The notes under the pieces: generated by a model
What the model was told of the DNA's origin: nothing
What the model saw: the letters and a program-made list of their open reading frames with translations, nothing else
Database searches by the model: none
Program-made: the position numbers and the translations under genes
Shown here: positions 36,172-45,027 of the stretch, in pieces
How the letters are laid out: every line of letters begins with the position of its first letter
Position numbering within the stretch: position 1 is the stretch's first letter
From: Atlantibacter sp032062175
Lineage (GTDB): Bacteria; Pseudomonadota; Gammaproteobacteria; Enterobacterales; Enterobacteriaceae
DNA length: 64,000 bases
NCBI RefSeq assembly: GCF_032062175.1
Contig: NZ_DAMBQK010000025.1
Span: forward strand, 1 to 64,000
Reading direction: 5' to 3'

Positions 36172-38157
36172 TTAACGGCTCTGCTTACGCAGCAGATACA
36201 CAAAGTACGGCGCGCCGATAAAGGTCGATAGCAACCCGGCAGGGATCTGGTACGGGAACATCACCATTCGCCCACACCAGTCCGCCACCACCAGTAGCAG
36301 CCCGCCAAGCAGCGCGGAAATCACCATCTGCGGCAGCGCGCGACGGAAACCCATCATCCGGGTGATATGCGGGGCCATCAACCCAACAAAACTCAGCGGG
36401 CCGATGGTCATGGTCGCCGCCGCCGTCAGGCCGGATGCCAGCATCAACAACGCCACGCGCGACGGCGTAAGCGCCATCCCCACTGCCCGCGCCGTATCGC
36501 CGCCCAGCGGCAATACCGTTAACCAGCGGCGGCACAGCGGCGTCAGCGCCAGCAGTGCCGCCATCACGATAAAACTGTACACCGCGTGCTGGTCGGTGAC
36601 GCTATAGGTCGAGCCGGAAATCCAGGTGATGACTTTCGCCATGCGCGGATCGCCACTGGCCTGGAGCATCATCAGCAGCATAGTAAAGGCGGTACTTAAC
36701 GCCATCCCGGCAAGCAGCATCCGGTGCGGGGAAAACCCGCCGCGTCCGGCAGCGATCATGATAATCAGCAGCGTGGCAGCCGCCCCCAGGCTACCGGCGG
36801 GCAGCAACCAGCCAAAGGCGTCTCCCGGCACCAGGAACAGCATCAACACCACACCAAACGCCGCGCCGGAGCTGATGCCCAGCACTTCCGGGCTCGCCAT
36901 GGCGTTGCCGGTCAGCCGCTGGATAATGCAGCCCGCCACCGCCAGCATACAGCCTGCGGTCATCGCTGCGAGTACGCGCGGCCAGCGCCACGGCAGCAGG
37001 TCCCGCAGCAGATCGCCGCTGGCCCAGGTCCAGCCATGCGCATCGCGGCCAAACGTCAGGGCAACGACAATCATCAGCAACAGCACCCCAACGCCCGCCA
37101 GGCTAAATAACAGCACGTACTGGCGTTCCGTGGGGATATGGTCGCCCGCATCGAGAGACGGCGCGCTCTGGGTGCGCAAACGCGGCAGCAGCCACAGCAG
37201 CAGCGGCGCGCCAATTAACGCCGTTACCGCGCCGGTCGAGACTTCCATCCACACCCGGGTCAGCCAGACAATCATCTGATCCGACAGCCACAGGATCAGC
37301 GCGCCGATCAACGGCGCGAGGATCAGCCGGGAAAGCAGGCGGCGCGCGCCGAGCATTTTCGCCAGCAGCGGCGCAAACAGACCGATGAAGCCGATAATCC
37401 CCACCGCGTTAACCAGCAAGGCGCTGATGGCGATTGCCAGCACCAGCGCCGCTAACCGCGCCATGGACAGCGCCAGGCCCAGGTTGCGCGCCACGCCGTC
37501 GTCGAGGCCCATCAGGGTGAGCGGGCGCAGCAGCAGCAGCGTCAGCATCACTCCGCCAAGCAGTTGCGGCCACAGCCGGGAAACAATGCTCCAGTCGGTC
37601 TGGTTAAGCGCCCCGGTACTCCACAAAAACACACTTTGCAGCTGGTCGTGATGGAAAATTACGATCAGCTGATTCACCGCGCCGCAGTACAGACTAACCA
37701 CCAGACCCGCCAGAATCAGCGTGATCGGCGAAAGCCGTTTATTCCAGGCAACGCCGAAAACAATCAGCCCCACCAGCGCCGAGCCCGCCAGCGCCGCGAA
37801 CTGCGAGGTCATATAACCGCCGGGCAGCGCCCACAGCGTGGTGATGGCGATACCCAACTGCGCGCCCGTCGCCACGCCGAGCGTGGTCGGTTCCGCCAGC
37901 GGGTTGCGCAGCACCTGCTGGAACAGCACGCCCACCAGCCCCAGCCCCGCGCCAACCAGCAGCGACAGCACCAGGCGCGGCAACGCGCTGTAGTGGAACA
38001 GCATCTGATCGAGGGCATCCTGGCTGGGATGCCACAGTGCCGCGCTCCACTGGTCGCGCGGCAGTTGATGATTGAGGTTAAACCAGGTGAGCCACAGCCC
38101 GGCCAGAAACATCACCGACAACAGTACCGGCGCGAACAGATTGCTTTTGGCCCTCAT
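36172..38157 (-). CDS. fhuB: Fe(3+)-hydroxamate ABC transporter permease FhuB
   Basis: FhuB is the inner membrane permease for ferrichrome and other hydroxamate siderophores. The start overlapping the fhuD stop by four bases (ATGA) gives 661 residues (E. coli 660) beginning MRAKSNLFAPVLL. The 42 upstream open codons lie within fhuD and are out of keeping with the family. Unlike most BtuC-type permeases it is a fused tandem dimer. Two halves of about ten membrane helices each carry the NPLAEPTTLG and NAMASPEVLGISSGAAFG motifs and the FxGLxxPH-type loop (GFIGLFAPLLAK, SFVGLMAPHITR). Last gene of the fhu operon. Confidence 0.96.
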   Translation of the reverse strand: MRAKSNLFAPVLLSVMFLAGLWLTWFNLNHQLPRDQWSAALWHPSQDALDQMLFHYSALPRLVLSLLVGAGLGLVGVLFQQVLRNPLAEPTTLGVATGAQLGIAITTLWALPGGYMTSQFAALAGSALVGLIVFGVAWNKRLSPITLILAGLVVSLYCGAVNQLIVIFHHDQLQSVFLWSTGALNQTDWSIVSRLWPQLLGGVMLTLLLLRPLTLMGLDDGVARNLGLALSMARLAALVLAIAISALLVNAVGIIGFIGLFAPLLAKMLGARRLLSRLILAPLIGALILWLSDQMIVWLTRVWMEVSTGAVTALIGAPLLLWLLPRLRTQSAPSLDAGDHIPTERQYVLLFSLAGVGVLLLMIVVALTFGRDAHGWTWASGDLLRDLLPWRWPRVLAAMTAGCMLAVAGCIIQRLTGNAMASPEVLGISSGAAFGVVLMLFLVPGDAFGWLLPAGSLGAAATLLIIMIAAGRGGFSPHRMLLAGMALSTAFTMLLMMLQASGDPRMAKVITWISGSTYSVTDQHAVYSFIVMAALLALTPLCRRWLTVLPLGGDTARAVGMALTPSRVALLMLASGLTAAATMTIGPLSFVGLMAPHITRMMGFRRALPQMVISALLGGLLLVVADWCGRMVMFPYQIPAGLLSTFIGAPYFVYLLRKQSR

Positions 38158-39050
38158 GCTTTGCCTCCCAGCGCCGCATCCAGCACCCGGCAGAAATGCA
38201 TCGAGGAGAGGGTCGCGCCGTAGAACCACACGGCGGGCACGCGCTGGAAACGCTGCTGGCGGATAAACGGCATCGCCTTCCACAGCGGGGTGGCGGCGAT
38301 ACGCGCCATCAGCGCATCATCACCGTGCTCAAAACACAGCACATCGGCGTCTTTCACCGCCGCAAGGCGTTCAATACCCACCACGGCGCTGCCCCAGAAA
38401 TTGGTTTCACCGTGCCAGGCGTTGGGAATATCCATCACGTCCATGACCTGCTGGAACAGGCTGTTTTCACCCATCACCAACACGTGGCGTTCGTCCATCA
38501 GGGTCATCATCAGGATCGGGCGATTGCCCCGTCCGGCAAAGCGCGGTTTCATCTGCGCCAGATAAGCGTCAAACTTATCCAGATGCGCGTGCGCCGCCTG
38601 GGAAAGCCCCAGCAGCTCGCCCATCTCCAGTAGTGAGTTACGCGCTTTGGTCAGCGGTTGTTTACCGTCGCTAAAGCTAAATCCGCGCCCCGGCGCGATA
38701 GGCCGCAACGTCTCTTCGGATGGGCCATAACCCGTGGACCAGACCAGCATGGACGGCTTCATTTGCGCCAGCAGTTCCAGATTCGGCTCGGTACGCAGCC
38801 CGACGTCGATCACCGAATCCGGCAGCGCGGGCTCATTGACCCACATTCTGTAGTTAACGATATCCGCCACGCCGTAAGGCATTACGCCGAGCGCCATCAG
38901 CAACTCTACCGGCAGCCATTCCAGCGCCACCACGCGATGCGGGTCGACCGTCGCGGCGCGGGCGGTGCCCATTTGCCACAGCAGCGGAGATAACGCCATC
39001 GCCGTTACCAGGCGACGACGGGAAATTAACGTTAAAAGGGAGTCTGACAT
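38154..39050 (-). CDS. fhuD: Fe(3+)-hydroxamate periplasmic binding protein FhuD
   Basis: FhuD binds ferric hydroxamates in the periplasm and hands them to FhuBC. The 298 residues (E. coli 296) begin with a twin-arginine type signal containing SRRRLVTAMA and ending near TARAAT. The mature protein shows the class III binding fold, with VALEWLPVELLMALG at its start and RVPAVWFYGATLSSMHF near its end. It overlaps fhuC by one base and fhuB by four, so the three transporter genes are tightly coupled. Confidence 0.96.
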   Translation of the reverse strand: MSDSLLTLISRRRLVTAMALSPLLWQMGTARAATVDPHRVVALEWLPVELLMALGVMPYGVADIVNYRMWVNEPALPDSVIDVGLRTEPNLELLAQMKPSMLVWSTGYGPSEETLRPIAPGRGFSFSDGKQPLTKARNSLLEMGELLGLSQAAHAHLDKFDAYLAQMKPRFAGRGNRPILMMTLMDERHVLVMGENSLFQQVMDVMDIPNAWHGETNFWGSAVVGIERLAAVKDADVLCFEHGDDALMARIAATPLWKAMPFIRQQRFQRVPAVWFYGATLSSMHFCRVLDAALGGKA

Positions 39051-39847
39051 CAGTAGACAAAGCTCACCGGGGCCGCGCCCGCGGGATGAGGGAGAATGCC
39101 CATAGGAAGACCGTAGATGCGCTCGAGGGTTTCGCTCTGCATCATGGCGGCGGGTTCGCCCTGGGCAATCATTTCGCCGCCGCGCAGGGCAACCAGATAA
39201 TCGCAGTAGCGTGCCGCCATATTGATGTCATGCAGCACGGCAATCACCGTTAAGCCTTTTTGCTGGCTCAGACGGTGGATCAGCGCCAGCACGTCCACCT
39301 GATGGGCGATATCCAGCGCCGATGTCGGTTCATCCAGCAATAAACAGCGGCTGTCCTGGGCCACCAGCATCGCAATCCACACCCGCTGGCGTTCACCGCC
39401 CGACAGGCTGTCCACCAGGCGATGGGCGAACGGCTTCAGCCCTACCAGTTCGATAGCCTCTTCCACTTTCTCACGATCGGCGACGCCGAAACGCCCTAAC
39501 GCACCGTGCCACGGATAGCGGCCAATCGCCACCAGTTCGCGTACCGTCATGCCTTCCGCGGGCGGTAGCTGTTGCGGCAAATAGGCCACCTGGCGGGCAA
39601 AGGCTTTGCTGCTCCACTGATCCAGGGGTAAATCGTTGAGCAGCAGATCGCCGTCGGACGGCTTCTGATGGCGGCCAAGCATTTTGAGCAGGGTGGATTT
39701 ACCGGAACCGTTGTGGCCGATCAGGCCCGTCACCTTACCGACAGGAAAGGTCAATGAGAGCGGGTGAAGCAGGGTTCTGCCTGGCACCCGGAAAGTGATA
39801 TCGCGCAGAGAAAAGGTGGTATCGGGATGCGTCTGTTTATCCTGCAT
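39050..39847 (-). CDS. fhuC: Fe(3+)-hydroxamate ABC transporter ATPase FhuC
   Basis: FhuC is the ATPase that powers ferric hydroxamate import through FhuB. The start at MQDKQTHPDTTFSLRD gives 265 residues (E. coli 265). Eight upstream in-frame codons fall on the intergenic hairpin and are excluded. It shows Walker A GHNGSGKST, Q-loop YLPQQLPP, signature LSGGERQRV, Walker B CLLLDEPTSALD and the switch histidine in VLHDINMA. It is separated from fhuA by 47 bases that include a strong hairpin. Confidence 0.97.
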   Translation of the reverse strand: MQDKQTHPDTTFSLRDITFRVPGRTLLHPLSLTFPVGKVTGLIGHNGSGKSTLLKMLGRHQKPSDGDLLLNDLPLDQWSSKAFARQVAYLPQQLPPAEGMTVRELVAIGRYPWHGALGRFGVADREKVEEAIELVGLKPFAHRLVDSLSGGERQRVWIAMLVAQDSRCLLLDEPTSALDIAHQVDVLALIHRLSQQKGLTVIAVLHDINMAARYCDYLVALRGGEMIAQGEPAAMMQSETLERIYGLPMGILPHPAGAAPVSFVY

Positions 39848-39865
39848 AATCATCAACTTGATAAA

Positions 39866-39885
39866 GGGCACGGCGTACCGTGCCC
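39866..39885 (-). other. Intercistronic hairpin between fhuA and fhuC
   Basis: GGGCACGG and CCGTGCCC form a perfect 8-bp stem with a 4-base loop, followed on the transcribed strand by CCTTTATC with only three T. It lies nine bases beyond the fhuA stop. It resembles a leaky terminator or a 3' stabiliser that would keep fhuA receptor mRNA in excess over fhuCDB. Confidence 0.6.
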
Positions 39886-39894
39886 GAAAACGGA

Positions 39895-42147
39895 TCAGAA
39901 ACGGAAGGTCGCGGTCGCGACAACCTGACGTTCCGCGCCCCAGAAGCAGCCATAGGTATTGAAGCAGCTGGCGACGTATTCACGATCGAACAGGTTGTTG
40001 ACGTGAAGCGCCACGTTGGAGCCAGCCATGCCGACGCGAGCCAGGTCGTAGCGGACCAGCGCATCCACCAGGGTGTAGCTGCCGACTTTAAAGGAGTTCG
40101 CCGGATCGCCGTAACTGGTGCTGGTATAGCGCACGCCGGTGCCCAGAGTCAGGCCGGAGAGCGGGCCGTCAAACATCGTGTAATCACCCCACAGCGACGC
40201 CATGTGTTTTGGCACCTGAGCCGGGGTGTTGCCTTTGTAGTTGGTGTCGGTGGTGTATTCCGCATCGGTGTAGGTGTAAGAACCTACCATGTTGATGCTC
40301 GCGGAGAGCGCCGCTTTAGCTTCCAGCTCAACGCCGCGCGCACGGATTTCGCCGCCTTCAACCGAGAAGAACGAGCCCGCCGGGTCGGCCATCAGGTTGT
40401 TGGTTTTGGTCAGCTGATACACCGCGCCGGTCAGCACGATCGGACGATCTTCCGGTACGTATTTAACGCCCGCTTCGTACTGTTTGCCTTTAGACGGCGC
40501 GAAGATATTGGCATCCGCACCCACGGTAGAGGCCGGTTCAAACGATTCGCTGTAGCTAAAGTACGGGGTTACGCCGTTGTCGAATAGATAGTTCACGCCG
40601 CCACGCCAGGTGAACTCGTTATCATTACGCGAGTGCTGGACATTCGCTTCACGATCCAGCGAATCCTGCTCCGCCCAGTCGTAACGGCCGCCCAGGGTCA
40701 CCAGCACCTTGTCCCACTGCGCCTGATCCTGCACGTAGACGCCGGTCTGTTTCTGCTTATTCAGCACACGGTAAGCGGCACCAGGACCAGGGTGAGCGCC
40801 GAAATCAAAGTCGCTGCGGTCGAGGTTATAGATATCCGATGACGCCACGGAACCCGCCCAACCAAACCAGGAGTTGATGTCGTTACGCATGCGCATAAAG
40901 TCGACGCCGGTTAACAGGGTGTGGTCCACGGAGCCGGTAGCGAAAGTGCTTTGCAGCTGGGTATCAACCGCGAAGTTCTCTAATTTCTCGTCGTCGTCTA
41001 CATAGCGGCGCGTCAGGGTATGGCCCCATTCAGACGGCGCAATGGTTGCGCATGGGCCGCTAGCCGGATCGCCGGTGTACAGCGGATCGGAACACATGCC
41101 ATAGCCGTAAACGCTGTTCTGCGAGGTTTTGTTCTGCGCATAACGCAGGTTCTGACGCACGGTGAAGGTGTCGTTAAAGCCGTGTTCGAAGCTGTAACCC
41201 ACCATTTTCTCGTTACGCGAGTAGGTGTTGTTATCCGCGCCTTCGTTGAAATCGGTCGGCAGACGGCTACCGTTCGGCAGCGTAGATACCGTGCCCTCTT
41301 TCGGCAGCCAGCCGTAATAGCCAGTTTCCGGCTCGTTCTGGAAGTAAGAGAGGAAGGTAAAGTTGGTTTTGTCATCCGGACGCCAGCTAAATGACGGCGC
41401 GATGGCGTAACGCTGCTCTTCCGCACCCTTCTGCTGGGCGTTCGCCGAGCGCGCCAGGCCGGTTAAGCGCCAGGAGTAAACGCCGTCGTCATCCAGCGCA
41501 TCGCTGAAATCGAAGCCGGTCTGATACAGGCTGTCGGTGCCCATTTTGAACTGGACTTCATACAGCGGCTCGGTGGTCGGGCGCTTGCTGACCATGTTCA
41601 GCAAGCCGCCAGGGTTGCTCTTTCCGTACAGTACGGAAACCGGACCGCGCAGCACTTCAGCGCGTTCCAGCATATAGGGGTCAATCACTGCATCATTATA
41701 GAAATTTCCCTGCATTTTCAGGCCGTTCAGATAGTTATTCTGGCTCTGGCCGTCGGCTGCGAAACCGCGAATGATCAGGTAATCATAGGTGTTGGATGCG
41801 CCACGGGTTCCCACGGCGACGCCCGGCGTGTAGCTCAGGGCTTCTTTCACGGATTTCGGCTGATGCAGCGCCATCTCTTCGGCAGTCACCACGGAAATAG
41901 ACTGCGGTGCTTTCTGGATGGGGGTATCCGTTTTAGTGGCGGTGGCCGATTGTCTGGCCGCGATGGTAGCCGCCGGGCCCCATGCGCTTTCCTGCGGAGC
42001 CGCTGCGGTAACGGTGATGGTATCTTCTTTCTGGGTAGTGTCAGCCGCAAAAACCGGAGCAGAAATGCTGCCGACTGCTGTGGCTATCATCACTGCGACT
42101 TTACGCAGTGAGGTATTGACTGGCTGAGCAGTGTCTGGACGCGCCAT
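39895..42147 (-). CDS. fhuA: Ferrichrome outer membrane receptor FhuA
   Basis: FhuA is the TonB-dependent receptor for ferrichrome. In E. coli it is also the receptor for phages T1, T5 and phi80, colicin M and microcin J25. The start at MARPDTAQPVNTS gives 750 residues (E. coli 747); the longer frame runs back through the Fur site. A long signal peptide ending PVFAA is followed by the TonB box DTITVTA, the plug domain and a 22-strand barrel ending TATFRF. Two pairs of cysteines are present, one in the L4 region and one in the last loop (SCFNTYGCFW). The L4 segment differs from E. coli. Confidence 0.97.
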   Translation of the reverse strand: MARPDTAQPVNTSLRKVAVMIATAVGSISAPVFAADTTQKEDTITVTAAAPQESAWGPAATIAARQSATATKTDTPIQKAPQSISVVTAEEMALHQPKSVKEALSYTPGVAVGTRGASNTYDYLIIRGFAADGQSQNNYLNGLKMQGNFYNDAVIDPYMLERAEVLRGPVSVLYGKSNPGGLLNMVSKRPTTEPLYEVQFKMGTDSLYQTGFDFSDALDDDGVYSWRLTGLARSANAQQKGAEEQRYAIAPSFSWRPDDKTNFTFLSYFQNEPETGYYGWLPKEGTVSTLPNGSRLPTDFNEGADNNTYSRNEKMVGYSFEHGFNDTFTVRQNLRYAQNKTSQNSVYGYGMCSDPLYTGDPASGPCATIAPSEWGHTLTRRYVDDDEKLENFAVDTQLQSTFATGSVDHTLLTGVDFMRMRNDINSWFGWAGSVASSDIYNLDRSDFDFGAHPGPGAAYRVLNKQKQTGVYVQDQAQWDKVLVTLGGRYDWAEQDSLDREANVQHSRNDNEFTWRGGVNYLFDNGVTPYFSYSESFEPASTVGADANIFAPSKGKQYEAGVKYVPEDRPIVLTGAVYQLTKTNNLMADPAGSFFSVEGGEIRARGVELEAKAALSASINMVGSYTYTDAEYTTDTNYKGNTPAQVPKHMASLWGDYTMFDGPLSGLTLGTGVRYTSTSYGDPANSFKVGSYTLVDALVRYDLARVGMAGSNVALHVNNLFDREYVASCFNTYGCFWGAERQVVATATFRF

Positions 42148-42176
42148 TGGATTTTCTCTACGTGAATATGACGAAT

Positions 42177-42206
42177 GATAACGTAAACGATAATTATTAT
42201 TATGAC
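42177..42206 (-). promoter_or_regulatory. Fur-like operator upstream of fhuA
   Basis: About 30-60 bases before the fhuA start lies an A/T-rich stretch. On the plus strand it reads GATAACGTAAACGATAATT followed by ATTATTATGAC, i.e. overlapping GATAAT-like hexamers in both orientations, as in Fur boxes. Position and composition match iron repression of fhuA in enterobacteria. Exact boundaries are uncertain. Confidence 0.6.
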
Positions 42207-42354
42207 CGCAGGATAATATGCGAAACGCTGTTTGCATAGCAAGCAGCACACGCCCCCGATTTCACTGAGGGAACAAGAAATAATCACCTTGCTAAAAGTG
42301 GGTTGTAGCGGGGTATTGAGGCAGTTACAGAGATGTGAAAAAAGGTGAGAGCCA

Positions 42355-42386
42355 CGCAAAACAAAGGGCGGGATGATCCCGCCCTT
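42355..42386 (-). terminator. mrcB terminator
   Basis: On the minus strand AAGGGCGGGA-TCA-TCCCGCCCTT forms a 10-bp stem followed by TGTTTTG. It lies 20 bases after the mrcB stop and separates it from the iron-regulated fhu operon downstream. The rest of the 259-base mrcB-fhuA gap holds the fhuA promoter and Fur region. Confidence 0.75.
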
Positions 42387-42406
42387 ATACGCGTTTTATG
42401 GCTGCG

Positions 42407-44932
42407 TTAGTTACTGCCGAACATGTCCTTGATCCAGCCTGCCACGCCATCGCTTTTCTGTTCCTGCGCCGGAGCCTGCTGCTGTTGCTGAGGCTGCTGC
42501 GGTTGCGACGGTGATGACTGGTCAAACGGGTTACCCGACGGCTCTACCGGGCGGCTCTGCTGGCAAAGCGCATCCGGGTTGGTGGTCCACACTGGCAGCG
42601 AACGCATTCCGCCGCCGCCGCACAGGAAGTAACCCTGGTCGTCCACGCCCATATTAACGATGTCTTCCGGCGGCGTCAGATCCAGCGCGATCGGCGACTG
42701 GTTGCTGAGGTAGCGCTGGTAAATCGACATCGCACCGCTGGCACCGTACAGCTTAGTCGGCTGGTTGTTGTCGCGCCCTACCCAGGTGATCACCACTTCA
42801 CGGCCATCGATACCGGCAAACCAGGTGTCCACCTGATTGTTAGTAGTACCGGTTTTCCCGGCCAGATGCAGGCCAGGGAATTTCGCGCCCAACTGACGGC
42901 CGGTTCCGCGTTGCACGACCTGCTGCATGGTCCACAGCGTCATATACGCCGCTTGCGCCGGTACCGCACGTTCAGACTGCGGGAAACTCTGGAACAGCGC
43001 GGTGCCGTCTTCGGCAATCACCGAGCGTACTGCTGACAGCGTGGCGCGGTTGCCGCCGCTGGCGATGGTCTGGAACGCCTGGGCCACTTCAATCGGCGTC
43101 AGGTTCAGCGCGCCCAGCAGCATTGACGGAACCGGGTGCAGCTGATCTTTCGGCACGCCCAGTTTCAGCCAGGTTTCGGTGACCGCAGGCAGGCCAAGCG
43201 CCATCCCCAGATTCACCGTCGGTACGTTCATGGAGCGGGTCAGCGCATCCACCAGCATCACCTGGCCGCTGTAACGATGGTCATCGTTTTGCGGCGACCA
43301 CACCTGGCCGTTCGGCTGACGCAGCGAAATCGGCGCATCGGCAATCCAGGTATTCAGGCGGTACTGGTTCGGCTGGCTGAGCGCGGTCAGATAGGTCGCC
43401 GGTTTAGCCAGTGAACCGATTGATCGGCGCGCCTGCATAGCGCGGTTATAGCCAGCAAACTGCGGATTCGCCCCGCCAACCATCGCGCGGACTTCGCCAC
43501 TGAAGCGGTCGACCACCACCATCGCGGTTTCCAGATCGCTCAGCTTACGCTGTTTGATCAGCGCCGGAATGCCTTCGATAGCGGCTTTTTCCGCCGCATC
43601 CTGCGCCACTGAATCAAAGGTGGTGAAGATCTTCACGCCGGAGAGATCTTTCACTTTATCGCCCAGTTTGGTTTGCAGCTCCTGGCGCACCATCTGCATA
43701 AACGCCGGTTGCGGAGAGATCACCCCGCCGCGCGGCTGCACGCCCAGCGGACGAGCGCTCAGCATGTCATACAGCTCCTGGTCGATAACCTTCTGTTCCT
43801 GCAACAGACGCAGCACCAGATTACGGCGCTCCAGCGCCATTTTCGGGTTACGCCACGGGTTATAAATCGACGCGCCTTTCACCATGCCCACCAGCAGCGC
43901 CTGCTGGTCAAGGCTCAGTTCGTCGACCGGGCGGCCAAAGTAATACAGGCTGGCCAGCGGGAAACCGCGGATCTCGTTATCGCCGCTCTGGCCGAGATAC
44001 ACTTCGTTCAGATACAGCTCAAGGATGCGGTCTTTGCTGTAGCGGGCGTCCATGATCAGCGCCATATAGGCTTCGTTGGCCTTACGCCACAGGGTGCGCT
44101 CGCTCGACAGGAACAGGTTTTTCGCTAACTGCTGGGTCAGCGTACTCGCTCCCTGAACGGCGCGCCCGGCGGTCAGGTTCGCCAGCACCGCACGGCCAAT
44201 CGAGTAGAGGCTAATGCCGTCATGCTCGTAGAAATGGCGGTCTTCGGTAGCGATCAGCGTATCCACCAGCAGATCCGGGTAGCCGCTGCGCGGTACGAAC
44301 AGACGCTGCTCGCCATTCGGCGAAGAAAGCATGGTGATCAGGCGTGGATCGAGGCGGAAGAAGCCGAACTGCCGCTTGCTGTCGAGGTTCTCAATAGTTT
44401 CAAGACGATCTTTACTGAACGACAGACGCGCGCGCACCTGCCCTTCTTTGCTGTCCGGGAAATCGAACGGGCGGCGGATCATCTCAATGCTGTTGGCCTG
44501 CACGGTAAACTCGCCCGGGCGCGTCATTCGCGTCACCTGGCGATACTGCGTCGCCTCAAGCAGTTGCACCATCTCCTGCTTACTGACGGGCATATCCGGC
44601 TCAAGGTTGACCATCCGGCCATAGACCGCGGCGGGCAACTGCCAGACTTTACCGTCGATGCGGCTGCGGATTTTCTGGTCAAGATAGACACCGTAAATCA
44701 CCAGCACCACAAGCAGCACCAGCAAGATTTTCAGCAATAGCCATAGCCAGCGGCGCTTTTTCTGCGGCTTTTTCCCTTTGCCTTTCCGTGGGGGCATTGG
44801 CTCCTCGTCTGCATCGTCTTCATATTCATCGTCGTACTCATCATCTCTGAGACGACGACGGGTCACTTTCTGTTTCACCGGACGTGAAGGTCGCCCTTTA
44901 CGCCCGATGGGTTCGCGGTCATTCCCCGCCAT
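42407..44932 (-). CDS. mrcB: Penicillin-binding protein 1B
   Basis: PBP1B is a bifunctional peptidoglycan synthase of the inner membrane. The 841 residues (E. coli 844) comprise a basic/acidic cytoplasmic tail, one membrane helix (about 63-85), a UB2H regulatory domain that binds LpoB, a GT51 glycosyltransferase domain with ATEDRHFYEHDG, and a transpeptidase domain with SIGSLAKP (active Ser near 510), SMN and GKTGTTNNQVDTW. The tail ends Q-rich before DGVAGWIKDMFGSN. An internal ATG at codon 46 (MPPRKGKGKK) corresponds to the start of the E. coli gamma form. Confidence 0.97.
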   Translation of the reverse strand: MAGNDREPIGRKGRPSRPVKQKVTRRRLRDDEYDDEYEDDADEEPMPPRKGKGKKPQKKRRWLWLLLKILLVLLVVLVIYGVYLDQKIRSRIDGKVWQLPAAVYGRMVNLEPDMPVSKQEMVQLLEATQYRQVTRMTRPGEFTVQANSIEMIRRPFDFPDSKEGQVRARLSFSKDRLETIENLDSKRQFGFFRLDPRLITMLSSPNGEQRLFVPRSGYPDLLVDTLIATEDRHFYEHDGISLYSIGRAVLANLTAGRAVQGASTLTQQLAKNLFLSSERTLWRKANEAYMALIMDARYSKDRILELYLNEVYLGQSGDNEIRGFPLASLYYFGRPVDELSLDQQALLVGMVKGASIYNPWRNPKMALERRNLVLRLLQEQKVIDQELYDMLSARPLGVQPRGGVISPQPAFMQMVRQELQTKLGDKVKDLSGVKIFTTFDSVAQDAAEKAAIEGIPALIKQRKLSDLETAMVVVDRFSGEVRAMVGGANPQFAGYNRAMQARRSIGSLAKPATYLTALSQPNQYRLNTWIADAPISLRQPNGQVWSPQNDDHRYSGQVMLVDALTRSMNVPTVNLGMALGLPAVTETWLKLGVPKDQLHPVPSMLLGALNLTPIEVAQAFQTIASGGNRATLSAVRSVIAEDGTALFQSFPQSERAVPAQAAYMTLWTMQQVVQRGTGRQLGAKFPGLHLAGKTGTTNNQVDTWFAGIDGREVVITWVGRDNNQPTKLYGASGAMSIYQRYLSNQSPIALDLTPPEDIVNMGVDDQGYFLCGGGGMRSLPVWTTNPDALCQQSRPVEPSGNPFDQSSPSQPQQPQQQQQAPAQEQKSDGVAGWIKDMFGSN

Positions 44933-45027
44933 GCTTTCTCTCCACTACGTTCAGGCGCGAGGGCCTGATTCTTGGTTCTTTCACGTCGCCGCGAAAGAAG
45001 AAATCTCTCAAAAGTACCGGCATCCCG

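Noticed and set aside
38158..38283. A 42-residue N-terminal extension of FhuB
   Set aside because: It lies inside fhuD, is unlike known FhuB proteins, and the ATGA overlap start gives the expected length.
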